Under the pieces are notes generated by a model that was not told where the DNA came from, did not search any database, and worked only from the letters and a program-made list of their open reading frames with translations. Below are positions 9,624-18,331 of a stretch of 64,000 nucleotides of DNA, piece by piece. Source of the stretch: Mycogone perniciosa (Eukaryota; Ascomycota; Sordariomycetes; Hypocreales; Hypocreaceae); NCBI GenBank assembly GCA_025331125.1, contig JAOALB010000005.1, forward strand, positions 310,001 through 374,000. Reading direction: 5' to 3'. The translations under genes were made by a program, and so were the position numbers. Each line of letters opens with the position of its first letter. Within the stretch, counting starts at the first letter, position 1.

Positions 9624-10208
9624 ATGCCCCGGCGTTTTCAGATCACCAGACCACCCTTCAAATTGTCCTATGACATTAGTCCTGTAGGCGGCCTGCCTCT
9701 GTACAAAGTGAAGAATTCGATATTCAACAAGAAAAATAAACCGGATCTCGCCTTCCACGATGGACCTGACAAGACCGCTCCCATCATTGCCGCATGCCAC
9801 ATGCCCGCCTTCACCCAAAACTTCAAAATCGGCTTCGGCCACCCTACCAGCCCTGACTCTATGTACTGGGAAGACCTCATCAAAACAAAAATGAGCCGTT
9901 CAGAGCACACGTTTTCCATCATATTCACAAATGACTACGCCATTCCTACAAACGGCAATGGCCAGAGGCGCTACTTTGTATGGAAGAGAACCCGTCGCAT
10001 TGCCGTTGAAGGCAAGAAGCTCCACAAGGCGACAGGGCGGAATTGGAAGCTGTTGGATGAGAAGAACGATATACTGGCCGTATTTACGGCTGATACGAAA
10101 ATTGGTGTTGTGGGAGCTCTGAAGATTGAAGCCGACTATGGGCGTGACTTTGACGTCATGGTCATGATAACCTTGTTGGCCATGTATGAGCGAACAAGAC
10201 GAGACTGA
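9624..10208 (+). CDS. LURP-one-related / Tubby-C-like domain protein (194 aa)
   Basis: The frame opens with MPRRFQITRPPFKLSYDISP; the upstream in-frame TTG at 9585 is not a credible start. The sequence alternates beta-strand-like segments (PLYKVKNSIFNKKNKPDLAF, HTFSIIFTND, RYFVWKRTRR, NWKLLDEKNDILAVFTADTK, GALKIEADYG) and ends with a hydrophobic helix (DVMVMITLLAMYERTRR). This is the layout of the LURP-one/Tubby-C fold: twelve strands around a central C-terminal helix, about 190-200 aa. Small stand-alone versions are frequent in ascomycete genomes and their function is unknown. No signal peptide, no intron. The fold assignment is from pattern, not alignment; the coding call itself is stronger than the family call. 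Confidence 0.65.
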   Translation: MPRRFQITRPPFKLSYDISPVGGLPLYKVKNSIFNKKNKPDLAFHDGPDKTAPIIAACHMPAFTQNFKIGFGHPTSPDSMYWEDLIKTKMSRSEHTFSIIFTNDYAIPTNGNGQRRYFVWKRTRRIAVEGKKLHKATGRNWKLLDEKNDILAVFTADTKIGVVGALKIEADYGRDFDVMVMITLLAMYERTRRD

Positions 10209-11339
10209 CCAGAGGCCTCATTTGGTATGCGTTCTCAGACTCTGCATCATTTGTCTGTTTTATCCTTTTATTTTTTGGAACATCAAGTCATGGTCAGGGG
10301 TGTTTGAGTGTTTGTACGAGGTTGACTCGAGAAACGTCCCATGGTGTGAACAAATATGATGATTTCAATGCTATTTTATTATCTGATAGCCATACTAACC
10401 GACGGCTAAACTATACCTGGCCAAGCTAGTTGGAAACCCTTTGAGCCGTATATTTCCAAACTCTACAAAGTAATATACTGTATTATAGGCATATACCTAA
10501 GCCCGTTCCTGATCCTTTCACGGTGGTTTCAGACCTAAAAAGAGTTGAATATATAAGCCAGCTGTGGGTGCTCTCGCCCCTCCATTGAAGCAAATACATA
10601 AAAAGCCCATCCTCTATCATCTCCAGGTCCCGCTCAACTTAACAGCCTATTAGCAAATCCCACTTTACCATAGTCGTTGACATCTTTGTCAAAGAAGATT
10701 AGGTCCTCCAGAAGGGGCAGAAGAATATCCCTAAAAGTCCATTACAGTAGATGTTAGGTCACAGGATTCTGTTTAGTCCTGTTATTTGAATCGAAAAATT
10801 TCGTAGCGGGATAGGAAAAACTACAACGTGGGAGAGGGGACTAGGCTAGCTGCGCCAAGTAAGGTAATTGACCGTTACATATGAAGACCCAAGGTTTCCA
10901 ACTGATGATCAGTTTGCTTATACAGTCCATTAGATGTGGTAATGACTCCATACTCACTCCACTCTATGTACTCCATTAACCCAGTATATTGATTGGCTTA
11001 ATCGTCTCGGAACATCTTGGTCTCTTGAAGGCTTCCGGCGCCTGAGCTCTGTTTCTATTGACCTCCCCTCGTCACACTTTATATAGTTGTAGTCCAACTG
11101 GTTACAGTCTAGCTACTCACAAACCAACTCGGATGCCACTAACAACTCGATCCCATGTTATCCAAAATAAACATGCCGGCATCCTAACCCCACTTTCACC
11201 GAGAGTGCAACTTACTGCGTTTGACTGGAGGCTGGTTATCGGGTGATTGTTCATCTACGGAGGTCTCAGACTCGTCAGAGGCCGATACTCCGCTTGCGGA
11301 TTTCAATACGAAGCCACCAGCTGGAGGAGACGCGGCGAT
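10209..11339. other. Gene-poor interval, possible exon remnant
   Basis: About 1.1 kb with no complete gene. The only coding-like signal is on the minus strand at 10,634-10,730 (listed separately). Short frames at 11,058-11,471 (+) overlap the downstream gene or lack any motif. Confidence 0.4.
10634..10730 (-). pseudogene. Putative terminal exon remnant, family unknown
   Basis: After a good 3' splice context (CTAAC near 10,752, then TTTTAG ending at 10,731) a 31-codon frame reads DILLPLLEDLIFFDKD, VNDYGKVGFANRLLS and stop. Codon composition and alternating charged/hydrophobic residues look protein-like, but I could not find a matching upstream exon between 10,740 and 11,100. It may be the last exon of a lost gene or chance. 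Confidence 0.25.
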
Positions 11340-12722
11340 TTAGTCCTTGGTTGCTCTCTCGTTTGCCTGTTTAATAGCAGTATCTCTTTGTCGCTTTGCC
11401 CAATCCCTCGCATTCCGGTATGCAGCCGCCCCTCTCTCAAAATTATCGGGATCATCGGTCAGAGGATATGATTTAAGCAGTGTCATGACGAAACCAGGTT
11501 GTCCTCCTATGACCGGTGATTCTATCAGGTGTGTGGAATATATCCTGAGAAGCCCATCGTGGTATGTGCAGCCGAGAGTGTAGGCTCGATTATCGAAGCC
11601 TGCATCGGAGCTGTCATACACCTGGAGGGTGTTGAGGGCCCTTGCCCCAAGAGCCATATCATAGCATATCTGTCGTTTGACCACAGTTGATGATCCACCG
11701 GGGCCCTTCACCTCGAGAAAGAAATTCGGTGCTATGGGGAGGTCGTCCTGGGTTGAAGGTACGATACTTCCACTGAGTTGCTTCCGTATCTCAGGGTTGA
11801 GTTGTTCAGGCCTCGTGCCATGGTATAGATCCGGATTGCCAGATACAAGCGACCCGTCAGTCAGGTGGTTGAGGCTCCGGAAAGGTATCTGTCCAGCGGT
11901 ACACTTATGATCTTTAACTTCTCCTTCAATGATCGGGATGACAGTCCTCATGACTTGTGCCTCCCTAGGAGCAGATGCATTTGCCTTCCGGAAGCGTTTA
12001 AAAGCACCATCTGAACATTGGGAATGGCGGAGCGAGTTCCGGGATCTCCCCAGGGCTTGTTCTATTTTCTCTCATGTTTTCAGGTGGTGGTAAAACATCG
12101 CCGTCAGGAAGTAGGTACTCATCGGGATAGATACCGTGATCGAGCAGATGTTGTAGAAAATTACGATCATATGGACTTGTCTTCTTCGTTTTCGGTGTCG
12201 AACTGCTTTCTACTGGAGACTTCAATCTCCGATTTCCACCACTGAGACCTGAAGAACTCATTTCGGATCCGGGGCTTGTTGTGATGGGATACTGCGGATA
12301 CTTCAAACGTCAGCTCCTACTATACAAGACGATCATAGACATCTACATACCCCTCTCAAATGTGTGAGATCTGGACCGCCGTGGGATGAAAAACGCTTGA
12401 TTTTCCCGAGGCACGTCGGCGAGCACTGATTGACAAACTGGTCAGATGGCAGCGGATTGCACTTTGGTTCAGTGGAAGGACTGAGGTTACCACGTCTGGC
12501 TATCTGGTCTTGAGTGTTGCCATAACTATCGAGTGCTCGTAGCGCGTTTTTTGTCAGGTAATTCTGTGATAGATTCATCCAGAAACTCCTCGGTGGGAAG
12601 CTCGGATGGCGCGGCTTCTGTTCCCTTGACGAAGCGTCATCATTCAATGGCAGTGGTGAGCGTGAGGGAAGTTGGCACTTGCGTGAATCAGGAGTGATCG
12701 GTCGGTTATTTGGACGGTCCAT
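11340..12722 (-). pseudogene. Ascomycete-specific family gene (DUF7924-like, PD-(D/E)XK-like), one-base frameshift
   Basis: Exon 1 is 12722-12351 (124 codons: FWMNLSQNYLTKNAL, KIKRFSSHGGPDLTHLRG). Intron 12350-12301 has donor GTATGT, a CTGAC branch and acceptor AAG (50 nt). Exon 2 is 12300-11340 (YDRNFLQHLLDHGIYPDEY, then SDGAFKRFRKANASAPREAQ, RPEQLNPEI, SGSIVPSTQ, PIAPNFFLEVKGPGG, ALGARALNTLQVYD). The order matches a large fungal family that I recall as DUF7924. The LEVKG strand followed by Gln and Tyr resembles a PD-(D/E)XK nuclease core (inference). Removing one base from a four-T run at 12,065-12,068 makes exon 2 continuous, giving 443 residues in all. As read, translation ends soon after ELAPPFPMF. 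The lesion is either a real recent frameshift or a homopolymer sequencing error; everything else looks functional. Confidence 0.75.
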
Positions 12723-13605
12723 ATTTGAGGAGTCCTTTTACTTCGTGTATGTTTGACGGCGTGGAGTATGAGAATGAGAATGGACTGCTTGTGGCCAGTG
12801 ACTGGGCCCGAGGACTATATTTCACGGGATTCTGCCCGGATATGGGAGGGTTTGCCGTTTATTCACTTTGAGGTTATTTTGATGTCGCAAAAAATCATGA
12901 CCTTGTAAAATTAGCAATCATAGGCGCAGTATATATATCAACACCGTCGTAGGAACAATTTGATGGCAAGTGATGAATAAAGCCATGCAACAAACAAACA
13001 AACAAGCCAGTCTTTCAACAGCCACCACAGAGTAACATTGAACTGTTCTCTCTTTCATTCAAAGACACGCCAAATATAACGTACATGACTTCTTTGTCAC
13101 CATTTACAAAACAGCTCTCCTTGGATTCAAAACACCACAGACTGTGTCAGACCACCACATCAATTGTGCGTTCAGGAGACAACGCCATAAAAAACAAGCA
13201 CGAGATGGGATTTCAATCGACCTTTGAATTAAATCATTGTTCAACTTTTTCGAATGCCTGCAAGATAGAATGGGTACCCAAAGACAGACAGGCCTTCAAC
13301 AGAAAGCCTTGAATGTGCTGTTCCCCCTTCAGTGAAGGGAAAGTAAGTTCAATCATGACATAAAAAGAATGCCAGCAAAATCCAGCAAAATGTGAGCCCA
13401 CAGTGCGTGTGGATAAGTGACGTTATATGCTATGCGACAAAGAAACTCAACCCTTGCTCCCCTCCAGGGCCTGCTTGAGGCTGTGGTGTGTCAGGTCGTT
13501 CATTCAGAGAATATTTGCCTCCGGCCTCCCGACTTCATATCCTCTCTACCGAACGATGATATGTACTACTAGGTCATTTTAAAGCTGGCTTCCTGTCTCC
13601 TTATA
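12723..13605. other. Intergenic, no supported gene
   Basis: About 880 bp upstream of the DUF7924-like gene. It contains a short CAAA tetranucleotide run at about 12,990-13,005 and a 75-codon frame at 13,085-13,312 with no recognisable motif, which I treat as chance. Confidence 0.4.
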
Positions 13606-13818
13606 TTATACCCACCGTTTTGTCTTGAGAAATTGACCACCCGTTGCAAAAGCGATGGCATCAGCCGAGTGATCATGGCCCTCGAGCGTCTACTGGCGTG
13701 CGCCTGTGGCGGCGTCCCATAGCCTTATCATCTTGTCATCGGATGCCGATGTGAGCATCTTGCCATCTGACGACAATGCGGTGGCAATGGCCCATTTCCA
13801 CGCGTTGATGAACCCATT
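13606..13818 (-). pseudogene. WD40-repeat fragment of a NACHT/NB-ARC-WD40-type NLR
   Basis: Minus-strand reading gives one WD40 blade: WKWAIATALSSDGKMLTSAS followed by DDKMIRLWDAATGARQ, an in-frame TAG (13,690-13,692), then TLEGHDHSADAIAF and GGQFLKTKRWV before TAA at 13,606. The GH...WD spacing and the near-consensus blade are typical of the high-identity WD40 repeats of fungal HET-E/HET-D-like NLRs, where an FLKT-like segment often follows the last blade. Only about one and a third blades remain, and no NACHT domain is visible upstream, so this is a fragment. CAG to TAG fits a C-to-T change. Confidence 0.75.
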
Positions 13819-14156
13819 AGGAGTAGTTATTGCGAATTGAGTAAAAAAAGACAACTTACTAAATTAGAGCCGGTTTGGTGCATTTGTCGGATAACGTCAG
13901 TCTAGTTGTTGAAATGAGCAAAACTGAGTATGCAAAGGAGGCTGATCTGACGTGAGGTGAAACAGAACGCGTCTCGTCCCTTTTTCCTGTGATAAAATGG
14001 CTCTAAGGGAGCCTAATAAGGAGGAACAAGCAAGGTCACAATTCACGGAGAAGACGGGACAATAGAGTGGAAGTTCAAGTGCCCAAAATGCCCTATTTTC
14101 GTGATGTGTTCGGACTGACTACGTAACCATAATACACGACCATTAAATACTGACTT
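13819..14156. other. Interval between WD40 and CBM48 relics, nothing recognised
   Basis: About 340 bp without an open frame of note on either strand. It may be degraded NLR sequence continuous with the WD40 fragment, but no motif supports this. Confidence 0.3.
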
Positions 14157-15431
14157 TCATCCTCCGCCGGGATAGAGATCGATATAGTTGGCAAGGTTAT
14201 TTCCCGAAATCGACTGTCGTAGGCAGATCAGGCGACGTCTGCATAATATCATCTACCAGGAAGCGAAGGTGATGGGTGCCGGGAAGAGTATAAATCGGGG
14301 CCGCAAAAGTCCCAGGCTGGCCTTTACTGCAAAACATATCGTGTTAGTTACAAAAAAGCTTTCCCTGTCGGCATCCAATACATGGTAAGACGAGTGGCAG
14401 AATTCTTCAACTCTGAGACGTGGCGATACACCGCTGAAGTTATGGGGTCACAACAGAAGCAGGTAGCTGAGATAGGTCTCAGTGGCAGATGACAAGGTTC
14501 CATGGTCCATGGGAACGGTTCAAACTTACACAGGATGCAATCGGTGTTTTCGGTTCCATTCGTACATAGTACCCGTCACGTAGACCTTCTCACCACCACC
14601 TCTCCACTCAATTCGGGTCGGGACAACTGGCCTCTCTCCCAGCGTATTGGTGTGGAATACGGCACCTTTTTTCTTTCCAAAATCCTTCGGCATATTGAGT
14701 TGCTTTCAAAACTCCGAGAGTGTGGGTTCCAATTTTGCAAGCAAAATCGAGCCATCTTCTTCGAGTAGACTCCATATTTGCGCAAGATACGCGGCAATGC
14801 TGTCTGTAGATTCAAATTGATCCAACTTCAACACTTCTAGCTTGTCAATTTGTTTGCATTCCCCATCTCTGCGCATGTAAAACTCTATGTCAATGACCTG
14901 AATGCGGGTGTAGGTATGCATGTCCTCATCACCATCCTGAGCTTTTAAGGGCCGCGAACTTGGGAATTGCTCGTTAAGTTTTGTCTTGCGAAGAGCTTCA
15001 TCCCTGGTAAAACCTCGAGTTTGACGAAGGGTTTGGGGAGGACTGTCGCTGATACCTATCTCATAAACTTCCTCAATACGACGTATGTTAGGTCGCACAA
15101 TCGACTACGTTACATATAAGAGGAGAGTTTCTTAGTACATTTGCATAGTGTCACTCACCATGTTGCTCGTGCTTCAGGAGAACCATAGTTCTTCGATTGG
15201 CATCGAGGGCAGTATGAGGAAGGTTGTTTTCTTCTTCTGAAGACCATGATCATATCTATTATCTGTCCAGGCTGCAAGACATAACATCTATGATTGATAT
15301 AGTCGGTTAATACATACCCGAAAAAGTGAGCTCCATGGCTTTCTAAGATCGAGAATTCGGCCTGTATGATGGTCCTGGAGGAACCAATCTCCTCTGTTTA
15401 TCTTCCCTGCCCAGGTCTTCGAATTAGGCTG
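14157..15431 (-). pseudogene. Degraded multi-exon gene: zinc-ribbon-like part plus AMPK-beta CBM48 domain
   Basis: Read on the minus strand: exon 15431 to about 15344 (GDWFLQDHHTG, ILDLRKPWSSLFR), intron with donor GTATGT and acceptor TTGCAG, then PGQIIDMIMVFRRRKQ and CPRCQ, a GTGAGT intron, and CRLCDLTY, so CxxC...CxxC resembles a zinc ribbon. One base missing near 15,085 shifts the frame into RRIEEVYEIG. That frame runs to TGA at 14706-14708 and continues in phase as KQLNMPKDFGKKKGAVFHT, PTRIEWRGGGEKVYVTG, WNRKHRLHPV. Intron 14529-14327 (GTAAGT...TTTGCAG) follows, then KGQPGTFAAPIYTLPGTHHL, RFLVDDIMQTS, VDFG. An extra A at 14,200-14,202 breaks the final NLANYIDL. The latter half is clearly the glycogen-binding CBM48 of Snf1/AMPK beta subunits; the usual C-terminal ASC domain is absent. 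Either two genes were fused or one unusual gene decayed. Confidence 0.65.
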
Positions 15432-16997
15432 CTAGAATTTGAGTAAAGATCTAAATCATCTGTAAGCGTAGTTCAACTGGGAAAGCAAATCAAAACTTGA
15501 GATTGAAGCATGACAGGTGTGTCTAAATGGGTGGGTTCATTGCTATGCAACCGTGAGCATAAAAGAGAGTGGAAGTGGTGAGAATGGCTGATTGCGATAC
15601 TAGAGAGCCCGAGTAGGACGGAGCCTACCACAGATAAGAGCTTGATGGTATCATTATCTCGAACTAGCTAGCGAAACGACCAAGGTTGCGAATGGACCCT
15701 GCGGATGTTATACAAGACCGCTTTGATACACGCCGAAGTAGATGTTTCCATCACATATCTGCAGCAGTATAAAATAATGCTGGTATTTGGTGCTTCCCAT
15801 AGTATCTCAAGAGCTCAGTCGTGATGTGGGAAACAGTGTAATTGGTGCAATTGGTCTAATTAGTAAATTCGCGTAACAGTGATTCTTGTGATTCATGTGA
15901 TTGTTTAAGCCCTCTGAAGATCTATAGCGTGGGGAAGAAGGATAGGAAGGGTAAGCGTGGACTTGTCGACATCAACTTGTAGGCCAGAGTGGAATAGGTG
16001 CTGCTGGACCACCTTGGATGATGGCCTGGGGTTTCTGAAACTGACTATGATCTATTTTTTATAGGCAGCAAGCACCGTTGCCAGACTCGAGGACTTCGTC
16101 AAGTGCGTTAATGTCAATCACTCCTTTTTCGCTTGACAATCATCGCCAGCAGCGATCATGTTGCCGCCTTGCCAGCCCGGAGCTGGCAACTTCTCACCAC
16201 CAGCACTGTGCGCTCCTATCTCTCGTCGGGATTTGTGAAAGCGCTCACTCAAGATGTGGCAGACTGCAGTCCGATAGTGAGCAGGCTTCTCGGCGGCTAC
16301 TTTTACCCAGAATCGATAATGAAGAGAATCTACAATGTCGACTGCTGTATGGAGACATATGTGGGATGATGTAAGAAAGAACCAATCCCTGCGAAAATGG
16401 GAGAATCAACTACAAACCATGGGAATCATTTCCCGGAAAACACAGTAGTACTTGGAAATCACAGCCCCAGTGGTGGTTTCAATCTTTGGAGGTCATATTG
16501 AGTCACGTCAGCTAGAAGGCAGTCCGAATCTCAGTGGGGCAGAAGGGATAAGTGAAGTCCTACTGCAAACGCTTCTCATTCCACATGACTGATGAGAATA
16601 TAGCCCATTTAAAGCACCTTTATTGAATTCTCTACAATGCAGGCAGCCGACAAGGCCAGTCTGGGACTCGGGATGCCACAGACTAAAAGGCAATGGACAG
16701 GACATGTAATGTGGGTGAGTGGTGTTTAAATTCCAAAATCGCTGTGTACATGGTTGGCAATATTATTAATGTATACATGTGATGCGCTGATGAACAGTTA
16801 TGTTTCCCCCCAGCTCATCTTTATTCTCCACATTCCCACACCAATTTTCAAGACATATCCCCAAACTCTCCTTCCAGGCTTCCACCTATATGCAGACCAC
16901 CCCTGCAGATACAAGACCCATCTCACCCCCTTCACCCCCTCCTGGTTGCAGTCTTTGCAGCTAGCAAAAGGGGCGCCGCCACGCTGCTAACCAAAGC
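15432..16997. other. Long interval with weak coding signal only
   Basis: About 1.57 kb. First exons of the minus-strand relic may lie just above 15,432 but cannot be defined. On the plus strand a frame at 16,133-16,369 (VAALPARSWQLLTTSTVRSY, IVSRLLGGYFYPESIMKRIY) has a protein-like composition and a possible upstream splice acceptor at 16,064 (TTTTATAG), but no family is recognised and a start is not evident. I do not call a gene. Confidence 0.35.
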
Positions 16998-17264
16998 CTA
17001 ACACCCAGAGGCTTTCTTGCATGGCTTACTGAGGTTGCATGGATTCTGTCTGCTCCAAGTACAGGATTCGCAGTTGCAAGTCTTGATCCAATCACCGGGG
17101 TTATTCTCCCAAGTGGCTGACGAGGTGTGGTGATGGTCGCGTTGGTGGCGGTGCGGGTTGTAGTAGATGGGTTTGGGGTTCGCGACAGTGCTGGTGTAGG
17201 GAACAGCCTTGAATTTGGTCGCAGCATCGCGGTCATATGTTGGCTTGGAAGACATGCAACCCAT
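16998..17264 (-). CDS. Small cysteine-containing protein with N-myristoylation motif (88 aa)
   Basis: The start is chosen at ATG 17262-17264 because the protein then begins MGCMSSKPTYDRD: Gly2 with Ser6 and Lys7 fits the N-myristoyltransferase consensus, and Cys3 is a typical palmitoylation partner, predicting attachment to the plasma membrane or endomembranes. The longer frame from 17507 would bury this motif and has a low-complexity Tyr/Thr stretch from a GT-rich repeat. The middle is His/Asn/Pro-rich (NPHRHQRDHHHTSSATW) and the C-terminus holds a Cys cluster (CNCESCTW, NPCNLSKPC) that could bind metal. I do not recognise a named family; similar short MGC-type proteins occur in ascomycetes. 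It is the last intact-looking gene before the AT-rich block. Confidence 0.6.
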   Translation of the reverse strand: MGCMSSKPTYDRDAATKFKAVPYTSTVANPKPIYYNPHRHQRDHHHTSSATWENNPGDWIKTCNCESCTWSRQNPCNLSKPCKKASGC

Positions 17265-18331
17265 GTTGGCTGTTGATATGAATGGTCTTTTGAGATTGTT
17301 CAAGGTTGTTTGATAGAAATCCAAGTGATCAAGAGGATTCAAAACCCGGAGGGTGAAGACTTGGATGATCTTGTATGCTGTGTATGTGTATATGTATGTG
17401 TGTGTGTACGTATGGGGTACTTGAGAACTGGTGGCTGAGTGTTCAAATAGAGTGATCGAAAACTGTCTGATGGATGAATAGATTTGAAGAATCCTGGGGA
17501 GAGTCACCGGGGGGGAGAGGTTCTTTTATACCTATTCCCCAAACAAAGTTCAAAACTTGAGAATGCGACAGAGTTCAAGGATATCAAAGCTTGAAAGTAT
17601 ATTTACGGTGAAGATGAAGGAAATTTCTGCCTGAAATGTCAAAATGTGTGGAAAAGGAGGTCCTTTGTATGTGGATGAACTGAGAATATGCAGTCGTGCA
17701 GAAGTTCTTACTATACAGGAGAGTAGGAAATAAAATCTTCACGTTTTCAAGAAGTTAAAACAGCCTGGAAGTAAAGTTTATGTGGTAAGCGGGACAATAA
17801 GGGACTGAAGTTTCATCACGGGCAGGTGGATGCCGCGAAGTCTAAGAGAGAAAAGGTAGAAAACAATCTTTGATAATCGCTAATGCAGAACGAAGTAAAC
17901 TGTGTTTTCATTGAAGAAACGCGGTCATTCCCGATAGGTGAGGAAGTCAAGTACGTGGTCATAGATGGCCAAAATGAAGCAACAGATTTCAAATGCTGCC
18001 GGGAATAGGCTCCATCAGAAAGAACATGGAATCATCTAGAAAGACAACCGTTGCAGGAAACCCTAATGGAAATGACAATGTTTTACATTAAAAATCATTA
18101 CATTTATGCCATGATCGAAATTACTTTGCTCTCTCTGCAAAGCAGGATTTATTCTTGGAGTTGATTTCCAGGCATAAACCCTCAATCGTTCCACTTGGCT
18201 GGCGAATAGGTAGTGCTCGCCTCACACGGCGAATCAGACTTTGATGGGTTTTTTTCGGTTAGTCATTTATCAGGCATCTCATTGATTCGGACTCGCTTGC
18301 GTCTGTTGCGATGGGCAACGCTGGTGAAGTT
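17265..18331. other. Gene-free flank leading to the AT-rich block
   Basis: About 1.07 kb of normal base composition, holding the promoter of the MGCxxSK gene and no supported gene. It stops abruptly at 18,331, where a truncated chromovirus begins. Confidence 0.5.
17380..17414. repeat. GT/TATG-type microsatellite
   Basis: Alternating GTATG/TGTG/TATG units of about 35 bp lie roughly 115 bp upstream of the MGCxxSK start, probably in the 5' UTR or promoter, and are likely length-variable. Confidence 0.7.

Noticed and set aside
13085..13312. 75-codon plus-strand ORF
   Set aside because: Ser/Lys/Asn-rich, no motif, no splice partners, in an intergenic interval.
16078..16374. Two overlapping plus-strand frames (98 and 78 codons)
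   Set aside because: Neither has a recognisable family or a convincing start; kept only as a note in the interval entry.
1..18331. tRNA or rRNA genes
   Set aside because: Scanned by eye for B-box-like GGTTCGANTCC and paired acceptor stems on both strands; none found. A covariance-model search would be decisive.
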